Source of the DNA: Priapulus caudatus
Taxonomy: Eukaryota > Priapulida > Priapulimorpha > Priapulimorphida > Priapulidae
DNA: 64,000 nucleotides
Assembly: GCF_000485595.1 (NCBI RefSeq)
Contig: NW_014577269.1
Location: forward strand, 86,498-150,497
Direction: 5' to 3'
Of the stretch, positions 1-10,544 are shown one piece after another (the first letter of the stretch is position 1; the number at the start of each line of letters is the position of its first letter). Both the position numbers and the translations under genes were made by a program. The notes beneath the pieces were generated by a model. The model was not told the DNA's origin. It saw only the letters and a program-made list of their open reading frames with translations, and made no database searches.

Positions 1-20
1 TGTTGCCTCATTATCTAGAG

Positions 21-135
21 TCAAGAGTAGATAATAACACACTTCCTTCTTTATTGGTGGCAAATTTTGATGAGAAAAATCGGTTAAAAATGCGGGAATC
101 GGGTGCCGCACTCTTGTGTTATTATCTACTCTTGA
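21..135. repeat. Hairpin with perfect 20-bp inverted arms
   Basis: The 20 bases at 21-40 are the exact reverse complement of 116-135, with a 75-bp loop between them. This is the arrangement of a small foldback or MITE fragment. No target-site duplication is visible and the left side is close to the window edge, so the full element cannot be defined. The small frames crossing it show no coding character. Confidence 0.7.
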
Positions 136-229
136 TACGTATGACATTGACTCGAGCTGGCTCTAGTACTATATATAGCCCTTGTTGCCACATGCATGCT
201 AATCACATGCCTTGGCACTATACATTATA

Positions 230-262
230 AATAATATTAATAATAATAATAATAATATATAA
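230..262. repeat. AAT microsatellite
   Basis: A run of AAT/ATA triplets lies just after the hairpin. It is simple-sequence DNA with no coding meaning. Confidence 0.8.
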
Positions 263-863
263 TTAAACATATCCTTTCCATGAAATAATATTTGTAATGT
301 TTATATTAGCGCCATGAGAAACCACTTCCCACATCAATCAAGACGCCAAGTCCAAAGTAACGATTCAATTCTCCAACTTTATTAGGAGAGAAAGTAACTG
401 GCACAACATGGCTGTGTGTCACGCTAGACACAGAGAGCGTGTCGAACTCTAACCGGCGCATTCTTAGAAGGTGCTGCCATCTAGCAGCACATAACGTATA
501 CTATTATATAGAACTCCGTACAAGGCTAAATGCACTGTACTGGGGGGTGCAACTCTTTTTTTTCTTGTCTGTTCTATTCTTCTCAATGTTTAACAGTAAA
601 CACACAGTCACTACGTCAAACGTGGTCAGAACGAGTCCAAACCGTGAAACAACGTATAACACTTGAGTAAAACTAAAAATGCAATCCGTGGCTGGGAATT
701 ATGTGTGTACGAAGCACGAGAAACTGAGACAAGGTTACGATTTAAACTAACTTATAAGCACAACATGTCTATATACAGGTGGCTATCACTGGAGTGGACT
801 ACCTTCAAGCCCTGGAGTAGGGGATTACTCTGCCCCTAATGAGAATACTCCTGTATTTCTCTG
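263..863. other. No gene seen; 3' flank of a minus-strand gypsy tail
   Basis: No coding signal is supported here. The stretch lies downstream (minus-strand sense) of the gypsy pol stop at 864-866, so it may include that element's 3' untranslated region and 3' LTR. No LTR partner was found in the window to prove this. Confidence 0.35.
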
Positions 864-1135
864 TTAGCTCATCACATAATCAGCAAATCTAGCAGGTTGA
901 CAGCAATTTCTACTGGGTCTCTGTGGCCCACGTGGTTGTGCAGGTGGTTGTTGGGAACACTTGCTTGGTGACGCCTTTTGTGATACCTGGTCCGTGGACT
1001 CAACTTCATGAGGAGTGAAGTGTTCTTGTGCTGGTGCAAAGGGGGTGGCTAGTATATCATTTTCATAATACCTAGACTGACCCTTATCCCTCGCAGGTAG
1101 GGATAAAGCTGGTGGTATGCACGGTATCGTCGGCT
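864..1135 (-). pseudogene. Ty3/gypsy pol C-terminal tail, relic
   Basis: Read on the minus strand, about 65 codons end at a TAA at 864-866. The translation is proline- and glutamine-rich and finishes with a basic R-P-S-R-N block followed by ARFADYVMS. This basic 'R..R.P..Y.DYV' ending is typical of Ty3/gypsy polyproteins after the integrase. A TAG interrupts the frame further upstream. The remaining element should lie at higher coordinates but is replaced by the plus-strand gypsy copy, so only this tail survives. Family assignment rests on the C-terminal signature alone. Confidence 0.55.
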
Positions 1136-1140
1136 GTGAT

Positions 1141-1352
1141 GTCCAGCCTTATTGTTTACGTTTTGTATCGGAACTAAATGTATCGGTGCTCACTCTATTT
1201 GTGCAATGTAATGCATGCGCGAGCGGACATCCGGAATAGGAAAATAAAAGGGCAGAAAGCAGCGGGAAGGATTACACAGAAATGATTTGTTACAATCTTC
1301 TGATTTCAATTATGGTTTAATATCAACGATCAACAATCATAAGAACATTACA
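1141..1352 (+). repeat. 5' LTR of gypsy copy 1 (left edge approximate)
   Basis: The right edge is set by a terminal ACA at 1350-1352 directly before the PBS. The left edge is uncertain: it is placed where the neighbouring minus-strand pol relic loses coding sense. An AATAAA-like stretch near 1242 could serve in 3'-end formation. There is no second LTR to confirm the length. Confidence 0.4.
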
Positions 1353-1366
1353 TTGGCGACGAGGAT
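1353..1366 (+). other. Primer-binding site of gypsy copy 1
   Basis: TTGGCGACGAGGAT follows the LTR end. A TGGCGACGAGG-type PBS just after the LTR is characteristic of many animal Ty3/gypsy elements, where a host tRNA 3' end primes minus-strand cDNA synthesis. Confidence 0.7.
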
Positions 1367-1398
1367 CAAACGATCAATAAGGAAGCATGTGAGTGAAA

Positions 1399-1712
1399 AT
1401 GGCAGCAATTCAGCTACAACCGCCTCCGTACGAGCCGTTTGATTGCCGATCCGAAGGCAAAAATGTCCGATGGACGAAATGGCTGCGTAGATTGGAATGT
1501 AACGTTTTCAACGGCTGTGGCATAGTTAACGCTCTGCAAAAGAAGGGATTACTGCTCATGTACGGTGGTTCCAACCTCAACGACATCGTAGACAGCTTCG
1601 ATCAGCAGTTATTGGAGCCTATCCCGGAAATTCCAGGATCGGAGAATCAAACAGCTGTGCCAGGTCAGGACGGTTACGGGCGAGTAACTGCTGCCATCAC
1701 TGCTTATTTTAA
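1399..1712 (+). pseudogene. Gypsy copy 1 gag, N-terminal half
   Basis: The ATG at 1399 lies about 45 bases after the PBS; the GTG two codons upstream is a less likely start. The protein begins with a proline-rich leader and a W-x-x-W-L-R-R segment, then a helical gag/capsid region. Coding stops where a TTAA-flanked DNA element enters at 1713. The frame resumes in register at 3290, so this is the first half of one original gag gene. Gag would have formed the retrotransposon particle. The stop at 1723-1725 belongs to the inserted DNA. Confidence 0.85.
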
Positions 1713-3285
1713 AGGCCTCTTTTAGTGATATCTATAAACTGTCTATTATGCTAGTATCATAACGTAAATAACCAAAGCATTCGTATGTTTTTTAGTTGCC
1801 TCTGTGATATTTAAAACACGTCTTTATGTTGGGTCTATGAATGTTGAAAATCAAATCTTCTGCCAAACCGGCCACCTGGCGGGAAAACGGCTGTGACGTG
1901 AGACCAGGTTCTTAACGCGTTGCACCGCACACAAAGCCTGCATCAGTGCATGAGCACAAAGCTATCATCGGCTGTAACTTATATTGGGCATAAACATCCA
2001 ACTGCCATATTAATTATCATGAGCATGATATATATATACATATATGCATTGTAGACTTTACTACCGGATTAAACCACATTAATACTCAGACAATAAAATC
2101 GGTTCCAACCATCTTCATATGCTGCTTTACTCAGCTCATGCCAATCTGCTCACAGTGTATACGCAATACGTTTTTGTTCTACTTTCTGTTTGTTCGTGGA
2201 CCGCGGTTAGTTTACGTTACAGCTGACCTCAGGGTTAAACACTACACGCATATATTGATTATTATACTCGTACTGTATACACTGAATTTCTTACGATACA
2301 AGTACTAAATGCACATTACACGTGAAATAACATTGTTACTATTATCAAGTGCATAAATTATACGTATTAAGTCCTGTCATAATTTCCACTACGCTAAAAC
2401 ATTTACTACTGACTATTGTCAACTTTGCTTTTCTTTAGTCAGGCCTACTGTAGTACTGAGGCTACTCTCTTTAGAAAATGAGTCAGTACTGAAGAATGGG
2501 AAATCTGACAGTTGCATAATCTGTTGGAAAAAACTTGGCTAGGCCTAGCTATTTAGCTTGTACCGAAAGCAAAAACATTTCATTATGTACACCTAGTACC
2601 TACAATGAAATACTCAGCTAAACTCACCATTCAGCGACACTTCCATTCAGCAGTCTTCCTTCTGCTGGTTCGACGTTGCCTTGAACATTGGCAACGAATT
2701 TGAACAAGGCATCGCACATTGCCTTGGCACGGTTGCCTTAAACGATGCCTGGGTAATCAGAGCTCCAAGAAACGGTATTGCTAGGGTTAGAACATCCATT
2801 CCGTCCGTTGTATAGACAATATCCGTCGCACAGCCTGGTCGGGCTAGGGTAATCGTTGGCCAACGGTTCAAACATGTACGCAGCTGAATACAACTATCTT
2901 CAACATGTTCAACTTCATTGTCTATGTCTACTTCATTTTCATCTTTATACAATGCTGATTGACTGCTCATCCGTATCGTACAAAACTGATATTAGTCTAG
3001 TGACGACTCGGAATCATCGGTGTTCACATTGTACATTGTACAGGCTCCATTGTACACGCTTGGCAACAGGTAAACAAGCGAGAGTGCCTGGTCTGACGTC
3101 ACACTACGTCACGCGCCAAAGTAGGTGGCGCCTTTGCGTTCCCGCAAATTCTTAACATTGTGTTAATCAAAAAATGCGTTTTTCTCATACATCCGTAAAC
3201 CATTCAACCTGTAAATTTCTTAGTAGTTGTACAAAACATAGTTCATTTGATATATGTAACTATTTTTCATCACTAAAGGAAGCCT
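1713..3285. mobile_element. TTAA-flanked DNA transposon inserted in gypsy gag
   Basis: TTAA is duplicated at 1709-1712 and 3286-3289. The ends are inverted repeats: the left begins AGGCCTCTTTTAGTGAT and the right, reverse-complemented, begins AGGCTTCCTTTAGTGAT. Removing the element and one TTAA restores continuous gag reading frame, which fixes both borders. TTAA targets are typical of piggyBac- and Kolobok-type elements; the ends do not show the usual piggyBac CCC start, so the superfamily is left open. Internally there is no recognisable transposase. A 107-codon minus-strand frame (2647-2970) matches no family I know. Bases 2164-2236 recur near 59 kb. Confidence 0.85.
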
Positions 3286-3289
3286 TTAA

Positions 3290-4209
3290 CCCGCGAGCCA
3301 ACATTGAATTTCATAGATACCTCTTTATGAAAACTGTCCAGGATACACCCAACATAGAAGATTGTTACTGTATCCTCAAATAACTGGCAGAAACCTGTCA
3401 GTTCGCGGAGCCTAATGCAGAGGTGAAATCACAGATCATCATGGGTTGTCGGCTAGACAAGGTGCGTGACAAGGGACTCAGTGATCCGGACGTAACATTA
3501 GACAAGCTATTGCAATACGCTCGCAACCTGGAAGTCACACATGCACACTCCAAGGCGATCAAGAGTCAAGGGGTGAATCTTCTAAGCCGGAACAAACCAA
3601 CGTTCGCATCAAAGTCAAAACAGCATGTCCACAAACAGCCTGCCAGGAATTTCACCACTCGCCATCTCGCATCCAAAACCAGCTCCAAACAGCACCACTA
3701 AGAAGTGCCGGAAATGTGGAGGTCAGTGGCCACACCAAGGTAGAATCAAGAAATGTCTGGCATGGGGTCAAGCCTGTAGAAGTTGTGGTAAGCAAAACCA
3801 TTTTGCTGCTGTATGTTTGTCAACGTCAAGAGTGCACCAAGTAGAGGAGGTAGAAGACACCGAGTACACCTACAGGGTGAACATGGAAGGTCAAGCCACC
3901 TCACAACATTTTGACATCAATCGATGTATTGGCAACAACCACATGACAATGATGGCTGACTCGGGAGCAAGCGTCAACCTGCTCTCTGAGGAACACTACT
4001 GCTCCATGCAAAGTCCGCCGCCGCTACAACGTTCTTCAGTAAGGATATACGCGTATGGCGAGACGACACCACTGCAAACGCTTGGGGAGTTCACATCGTG
4101 CCTGACATACAAGATCAGGTCATGTGATGCAACACTCACCGTAGTACGCAACGGAAGCGCCTCACTTCTCAGTTGGCAGACATTACGTCAACTCAAGCTT
4201 CACTGGTGA
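3290..4209 (+). pseudogene. Gypsy copy 1 gag C-terminal half, zinc knuckle and protease
   Basis: This continues gag after the DNA insert. An in-frame TAA lies at 3381-3383, and a frameshift near 3700 separates gag from the nucleocapsid/protease frame. The latter has cysteine pairs (CRKCGG, CRSCGK then H and C) of a nucleocapsid zinc-binding region, and the protease active-site motif D-S-G-A at about 3960. The aspartic protease would have cut the polyprotein. The frame ends at 4209 because another frameshift near 4190 moves into the RT frame. Confidence 0.8.
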
Positions 4210-5990
4210 ACGCCATTGGGAGACGCAATGCAGAACAACTAGTGAGTGAATATAGCGATCTGTTCACTGTTCTGGGTAAGCTGAAGGACTATAACGTGCA
4301 CCTACACATTGATGAAACCGTCCAACCTGTAGCACAGACACATCGACGCTTTCCATTTCACGTGCGCAAAGACCTTGAAGCTCAACTTCAAGCAGATGAA
4401 GACCTCGGAGTACTTCAACGACCTACCGGCCCGACACCGTGGGTCTCTCCAGTGGTCTGTGTCACAAAGAAAAACGGAAAGCTCCGGGTGTGCATCGATA
4501 TGCGATGTGCAAACATGGCAATAAAAAGGGAACGCCACTCAACGCCTACAATCAACGAGCTTGTGAACGACCTCAACGGTGCGACAGTGTTTTCTAAGCT
4601 AGACCTAAATCAAGGCTATAACCAGCTAGAACTCGACGAGGCATCACGGTACATTACAAAGTTCGCCACACACGTCGGCCTGAGGCAATTCACCAGGTTG
4701 AATTTCGGCATCTGTAGCGCTGCCGAGGTTTTTCAAGAAGCCATCAGACAAGCCCTAGCCGGTCTTAAGGGTGGCATCAACCTGAGCGATAACATGCTCG
4801 TTTTCGGAACTGACCAAACGGCACATGACGAGAATCTCCGAGCAGCATTCCAACGTCTGAGGGAAAAAGGGCTCACTCTCTCCAAGAAGAAGTGCGAGTT
4901 CAACAAACCATTTGAATTCTTCGGTCACATCTTTTCAAACGCAGGTCTTGCCGCTGATCCATCGAAAATCCAAGCAATTCTGGAGATATAACCGCCAAAG
5001 TCTGCGTCTGAGATCCGTAGTCTCCTCGGAATGTCAAACTACTGCGGGTCCAGATTCGTCCACGACTACGCAACAATCACGAACGACCTCCGAGAACTGA
5101 CCAAGAAAGACATCCCGTGGCAATGGTTATCAGAACATCAAGCAGCATTCAATGCGCTGAAGACCGCACTGACACAAGCGCCAGTACTGCGGTACTTCGA
5201 TCCCTCATTGGCAACTGAACTGCACGTCGATGCCAGTCCTGTAGTTCTCTGCGCTATTCTGATGCAGGCAGAGAAAGACGGCATGCGTCACACTGTACAG
5301 TATGCCAGCAGAGCGCTCACACCAGTTGAACAGCGTTACAGCCAAACAGAGCGCGAAGCCCTGGCTGTAGTATGGGCCTGTGAACACCTTCACATCTACG
5401 TTATGGGAAGTCCAGTAACCATATACATCGACCACAAACTACTGGTGCTGCTGTACAACAATCCGCGGTCAAAGCCTCTGGCACGTATCGAACGTTGGAC
5501 ACTTAGACTCCAGCCATACGAGATCGAGCTGAAGCATCGAAGCAGAAAGGACAATCCAGCAGATTACCTGTCCAGACACACACATACCGTCACTGAGTGC
5601 TCTAGGAGAGAGGAGAGGGTTATGGAGGAGTACATCAACCACATTGCTGCTACCTCTGCCCCCAAAGCAATGACCCTTATTAAACTCCACAACTGCACCG
5701 AACGTGATGCGACCCTGCAAGCTGTAATTCACGCCATCCGTTTTGGCAAATGGGAGATCGCGAGACAACGACCTGATGTTAACACGGCATCATTCGATCA
5801 AATTCACAAAGTCCGAGGGGAACTGTCTGTGACCGAATCCGGCAACTTGATTCTACGTGGCACACGAATTGTTGTACCACTTGAACTGCAACAACGCGCT
5901 ATCGAGCTGGCACACGTTGGTCATCAAGGCATGGTCAAGACGAAGGCACTCGTACGTGAGAAAGTGTGGTTCAGCGGTATAGACCGGTAG
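4173..5990 (+). pseudogene. Gypsy copy 1 reverse transcriptase and RNase H
   Basis: The RT core is readable: TPWVSP, KLRVCIDMR, FSKLDLNQGY and a FTRLNFGI segment. The catalytic box normally ending in two aspartates reads L-S-D-N here (about 4786-4797), so the second aspartate is lost. A TAA at 4989-4991 interrupts the frame, which then continues without shift through the tether/RNase H region (HVDAS, YSQTEREALAVVWA, KDNPADYLSR) and the integrase zinc-binding start (H-V-G-H-Q-G). It ends at a TAG at 5988. The product could not synthesise cDNA as written. Confidence 0.85.
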
Positions 5991-6978
5991 TGACACCCAC
6001 CCAAACACGGGAACCCCTAAAAATGTCGGCACTGCCTGAACGTCTATGGTCAGAGATCAGCACTGATTTTGGACAGGTACCTGGCATGGGTACGTATTTT
6101 ATGGTTATCTCCGACGACTTATCACGCTACGTCGTAGAGGAACCAGTGTCCTCTCTCACAGCCAATGCTGTCATCCCTGTCCTTGACAAGATCATTGGAG
6201 AATTCGGTGTACCCGATGTGGTCAAGTCGGATAACGGACCCCCCTTCAACAGCAGCGCATTCTCTGACTACGCACGGCACAAAGGCTTCAAGTATTGTAA
6301 GATTACTCCCCTGTGGCCGCTTGCAAACGCCGAGGCAGATCGCTTTATGAAGACGGTAAAGAAGTCCATTAAAGCTACCGTAGCGGAAGGGAACAGCTGG
6401 AACCAGGAGCTGCACAGCTTTCTGCTTAGCTATCGAGCAACTCCTTACAGCAGCACTGGCATACCTCCAGCTACGCTGATGTTCGGAAGGGCTATCAAAA
6501 CAACCCTACCCCGGATCGCGTACGAGCAACCGCAGCACAACATCCGTCAGAAGGACAGCGAGTCCAAAGCAAGGATGAAGGTGTACGCGGATCGCAAGGC
6601 ATACGTCAGAGAATCTTGTATAAAAATTGGTGAACCTGTGCTTATGAAGAGAGAGGGAATGAGAAAGTGTGACCCCCGTTTGATCCGAAACCCCTCATCG
6701 TTACCAAGAGAAATGGATCGATGGTGACAGCAGAATGTCATGGTACGACAGTCACCAGAAACTCGTTTCGTTTCAAACGCTCCCACACACGTCCAGAAGA
6801 CGTCCCGACGTCGTCTGATGAGGAGGAGGAAGAGCTGGGTCCGCAACAATACCCCAGACCAGACGATCCGCCGAGGGACACTGTGGTCCAGCATGCTCCA
6901 GGGCTACCTGAGGTGCAAGGTAGACCGCAGCTAGAGCGTCGGCTTCCGGAGAGATTCAAGGACTTCATCATGAAGTAG
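5966..6978 (+). pseudogene. Gypsy copy 1 integrase and C-terminal tail
   Basis: A short deletion and frameshift near 5985 remove the CxxC half of the integrase zinc finger. The catalytic core follows: STDFGQ (first Asp), KSDNGPPFNS (second Asp) and NAEADRF (Glu), so the D-D-E residues are present. A basic C-terminal part with TRNSFRFKR lies in a shifted frame from 6721 and ends at TAG 6976-6978. Integrase would have inserted the cDNA copy into chromosomes. No 3' LTR was recognised downstream. Confidence 0.8.
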
Positions 6979-7358
6979 AACTAGTTTCATGCTACAGGGA
7001 AAGGCAATCCACCCTGACCCTGAGATTAATCGTTGTTAGAATTTATCTGACTTTTGGAAACTATAAACCTCATGTATATACAAACGGAGTTCTTTTCAAT
7101 TTAAGGACTGTGCAAAAAGACTGAGGTTTACTTTTTGTATCATGTTTGAGATATTCGTGTTTTATCAGCTATTGCTGAATACTGTTTTTGTTTAAAATTG
7201 CGCTCATGTAAACTAAAGCAAAGAATCCGTGTTTTAACATTTTTCGTTTGGCATAGACATTCTGTTCAAGCTGGGGAGCCCACAACTACGTCGGAGAGAG
7301 GCGCCTCTATCCTGTTGGGTGCCTTTGACTTTTCACTGTAGCTGTGATTGGGATTTTC
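6979..7358. other. No gene seen between two gypsy fragments
   Basis: An AT-rich stretch follows the pol stop of gypsy copy 1. It could contain that element's 3' untranslated region, but I see no PPT and no match to the 5' LTR remnant. Confidence 0.4.
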
Positions 7359-8460
7359 CTATTGCTTTAAGATAAACATATGATCTGACACTGAGAGTCG
7401 GTAATTGGAGAACTGGTCTCGTGTCCACATCTCCCTGGCCGACAAACCACGTCCACGAACACGTGAGTTCAATCTGGCTACAGTCAAGGGTATTTGGTAG
7501 AACGCCTTAGTTAGGTCAGTGGCGATTATATATTTCCACTGGACGATCTGGCAGAGTATGGCATCAACATCAGGTAGTAGAGAGGGTTGTGGCTTGCTGT
7601 ATCTGCCGACTTCTGTGAATGCCGTAACTAGTCGAAAACCACCGCTTGCCTTCTTCACAAGGAACGATGGGTTCAAATATTCAGCTGTTACTCCTGTCTT
7701 CAGGACGTCTGAACACTGTCAAAACTGCTCATTACGTTTGAGGCTCTTATGTGTGTCTGTGAGGTTCGGGACACGGATCCTTCCTGCAATGCTCGACAAG
7801 ATTTCTGGGAAGGCCAAAGCTGGGAGGCTTTCGTGTATCTTATGCTAGGAGCATTAACTCGTTGCTCAAGGGCGAAGCTGGAGTCGGAGCATGACAGCTC
7901 TCCCGGAAGCTCGACCTCTACAACCTCTCCTTGCCAAACAGTAGTGCTGTTGGGAGGAGCTCAAAGAACCTGCGCTCGACGGATCGTATGGCGTGGAGCT
8001 GATACACTAGGGAAACCATACACGTACGTGGTCCCGTCGCCGAGTATAACCTGACGTTTTGCTGGACAAATACTTATGTCGTTCACCTCCATAAATGGTG
8101 TCCCGGCTAGTACGTCTACGTCCAGTGACTCTACAACCAATCCTTCGAACAGGAATTCTGTGCCGTTACGAACGATGGTCATGTGTACCTCCCCTATGAC
8201 TTTAAGCGGGGATGACCCGGCTGCCTGGTGAGCAGATTGAGCACTATTCTTTATCGCCACACCCAGTCTTTTCACAGCAGACACCCTTATCATGTTTCCA
8301 GTAGCTCTGATGTCGATGACTACTCGTAAGTGGTGGTGTTTGTAAAACGCATCCATATATGGAGACTGTCTCACTTGTACGCGGAGTACAGCTTGCGGGC
8401 TGGGTTGTCCTGTACTGCTGGTATCGTGGGTTGCTTCATCATCTTGACTCCTTTGTGTTA
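7359..8460 (-). mobile_element. Ty3/gypsy fragment (copy 2): protease and start of RT
   Basis: The minus-strand order is protease (8460 to about 7961) then RT (7676-7359). The protease has the family's V-I-D-x-x-A-T-G-N-M-I segment, but the active-site triplet reads D-I-R instead of D-T-G. A linker between 7960 and 7677 is broken by frameshifts. The RT part has [25 protein letters not shown] and [15 protein letters not shown], which is finger/palm A of a gypsy RT. It stops before the catalytic YxDD. The low-coordinate side is cut and the high side abuts the 3' LTR of copy 3, so this is a dead remnant. Confidence 0.8.
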
Positions 8461-8697
8461 GATGTGATTCCAGTTACTAAACGGGACTTGGAAAAGAACC
8501 TGCAGTCGTGTTTAAGTAGGTAGGTACAATGGCTTAGGAAGTGACGGTCAGGGGGCACAATATATCTTTCCGTTGCTGCCCTCTGTGGTACTTCTCCCTG
8601 AGAGCCCGTGTAGAAGAAGGGTTGGCGTATGAGCCTGCCGCATGATATATGGCGCCGTAATCAGCCAACTTACATACAATGGAATGCCCATATGACA
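8461..8697 (-). repeat. 3' LTR of gypsy copy 3 (end approximate)
   Basis: The LTR begins TGTCATATGG on the minus strand at 8697, exactly after a purine-rich tract, and its first 65 or so bases resemble the 5' LTR. The distal part differs from the 5' LTR, so this may come from recombination with a related element. The low edge is set by the end of gypsy copy 2 and is approximate. Confidence 0.5.
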
Positions 8698-8710
8698 TCT
8701 CCTCCAAACA
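8698..8710 (-). other. Polypurine tract of gypsy copy 3
   Basis: Read on the minus strand, TTTGGAGGAGA sits directly before the LTR start TGTCATATGG. A polypurine tract at this place primes plus-strand cDNA synthesis and confirms the 3' LTR border. Confidence 0.65.
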
Positions 8711-8858
8711 CTATATAAAACGTAAAATTTTCCACAACGCTTGAGATACACATAATACATGATACGTACACATATTTAACTCCAATATACTGTCTACAAA
8801 CATTAACGTGATTATCAGTGATATACGTACTACGCTAGCTAATCTATGTGTACTATTC

Positions 8859-9544
8859 TCAGTGACCATAATAATTTGGTTTTCTAGATATGCGGCCTGA
8901 TCTTGTAACGTTTTCATTGGCTCTATTTTGATTCCTGTCCCTCTGATTAGGATCTACTATCACTTCGTCTCTTTGCTCTCTTTCTACCACTTCTCTCTCT
9001 TCTTGTACCACTTCGAAGGTACTTAGCACGCTCTCATTTGGCTCAATAAGTACCGTGTCATCCTCGTAGAACAACAATGGATCAGTTACTTTGAAACGTT
9101 CCGTATCTCTCTGTATTGTTGGCTGAGTGTAAGACACTTTCAAATGTCTACAATTCACTGTTACGATTTTGATTCCCAGATCAATCTCATAAGCCAAGTC
9201 TGATTTTCTTTCTAACACTTTATAAGGACCATTCCACTTATACTGCAGCTTGAAGTTTCTTTCAGGTTTCAGTTTGTTTCTCACAAAGACATAGCTACCA
9301 ATTCTCAATGGCGCTTTCTCCCTTGTTCTTTTGCAGTGCGAATGAATCTCTCTAGCTCCTCTGTGTTTCTGACAACTTCCATTCTTGTACGTCTGAGAGC
9401 AGTTATCAGTCTGTTTCCATACGCTGAATTAGTTTTTAGCTCATCTGACGTAGTCAGATTCAGCTTGTAGAATCGCATGAGCGTCTGTCCGGCCGTCCGT
9501 CCGTCCGGCCGTCCGTCCGTCCGTCCGTCAACAGTTGGGCACAA
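8859..9544 (-). pseudogene. Gypsy copy 3 integrase C-terminal domain
   Basis: Two minus-strand frames (9544-9305 and 9308-8859) meet through a frameshift near 9306. They contain a helical 'TSDELKTNSAYGNRL' segment, then VFVRNKLKPERNFKLQYKWNGPYKVLERK, a GPY/F-type module with W-x-G-P-Y. An acidic tail follows, ending in a basic RSGRISRKPNYYGH signature. This part binds DNA in gypsy integrases. The upstream end is cut by the repeat insert at about 9484, where a GTCC-rich minisatellite is read through as Thr/Asp/Gly/Arg codons. Confidence 0.75.
9485..9533. repeat. GTCC/CCGT minisatellite
   Basis: Tetranucleotide steps of GTCC with occasional GGCC are seen for about 50 bp, followed by a single-copy-looking CAACAGTTGGGCACAAATCT. 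Such GTCC arrays often mark the edge of a dispersed repeat in marine invertebrates. Confidence 0.8.
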
Positions 9545-9801
9545 ATCTTAACCGCTGACAGTAACGGTTAACGATATTCGGGACGTGGGGGGGGGGGGGG
9601 CGGTAATCCGAAAACGAGTTGGGATGTCGAAGCTGGGGGTCAAAGGTCAATAGGTGTAAAGGAAGGGGGAACATTCCCTTCTTAACTTAAGGTATAGGGA
9701 GGAAATGCAGAATTGCGGCACAAATCTAAACGGCTCGACATAGGCTCGTGCTAGTCGATGTATAGCATCATGGTAGGAAAAGCCATCACTGTGCGAAATT
9801 G

Positions 9802-9821
9802 AGGTCACAGGTCAAAGGTCA
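9802..9821 (+). promoter_or_regulatory. Three AGGTCA half-sites spaced by one base (DR1-like)
   Basis: AGGTCA occurs at 9802-9807, 9809-9814 and 9816-9821, each separated by a single base. Direct repeats with 1-bp spacing are the consensus for RXR/HNF4-class nuclear receptors. A second GGGTCA-A-AGGTCA lies at 9637-9649. They sit within repeat DNA, so any regulatory role is only a possibility. Confidence 0.35.
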
Positions 9822-10544
9822 ATGGGCACAGGGCAGATTTTAGACATTTTCTGAGGACATGGTCTGACGGAGCGATTGAAAAACTTTTTTGTTTCAGCGG
9901 TGACCTTGCATTTTTATGGCATTTTTAAGGACCATGAAATGTACTTTCTGCTGACATGCGAAGAGTAAGTGTCAGATAACCTTTTGACCCTCAAGATGCG
10001 GGTTAAACATGGATTTGTTTACTGTTAGAAAGAATTTGACTGCCGGGTTTGCTAGTAGAATCTATACATGCCTGGATGTATGAGGCTACAATGTCACAGT
10101 GAAATTTCAAAAGCTAAATTTGGTTGAAGAATGTTTATGCTCCTTAAATCGTATAATTTCTATGGCATTTTGTACTGTCAGTGTGTTACATGTAACGAAT
10201 GCCACTGCCAGTGGCCACTGCCAGTGCATGTGGTGGTGGTACTGTGTAGTTTTGCCTACGTTAATTAGTTACAGGTGGCAGCTCTGTATTTTAGCCTGTA
10301 GGCTTGCGTAGGTAATGGATGAGTGCTTACCTATTCTGTCTTGCAAATAGTTGTTGCTACTACGTAGATGGAGGGCTTCCATCTTTAATCTGAAGACACT
10401 TAAACGTACGCGCCATCTCGTGCAACTTTCATAACGATCCCAACGAACATTCTTTGAGAAGGTTCGCTGATACCATCCATGTGCTTTCCACTGTTTCGGC
10501 GTGTATGTGAACACATTTGGGACTAATAGGGTTTACTAGAATCC

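Larger units (their letters stand above)
1141..6978 (+). mobile_element. Ty3/gypsy LTR retrotransposon (copy 1), decayed
   Basis: The order is 5' LTR remnant, PBS, gag, protease, RT, RNase H, integrase on the plus strand, as in Ty3/gypsy elements of the Mag/SURL type, which share this PBS region and gag start. The gag is split by a TTAA-flanked DNA element. Stops and frameshifts occur near 3381, 3700, 4190, 4989, 5985 and 6720. No 3' LTR could be matched to the 5' region, and a minus-strand gypsy fragment begins soon after. The left limit is estimated from where the minus-strand relic ends. It cannot be autonomous. Confidence 0.85.

Noticed and set aside
2647-2970. 107-codon minus-strand frame in the TTAA element as a transposase
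   Set aside because: It has no catalytic motif or known family resemblance, so only mentioned as unrecognised.
3174-3383. Separate small gene beginning inside the DNA element
   Set aside because: Its second half is gypsy gag; the first half is the end of the inserted element read by chance.
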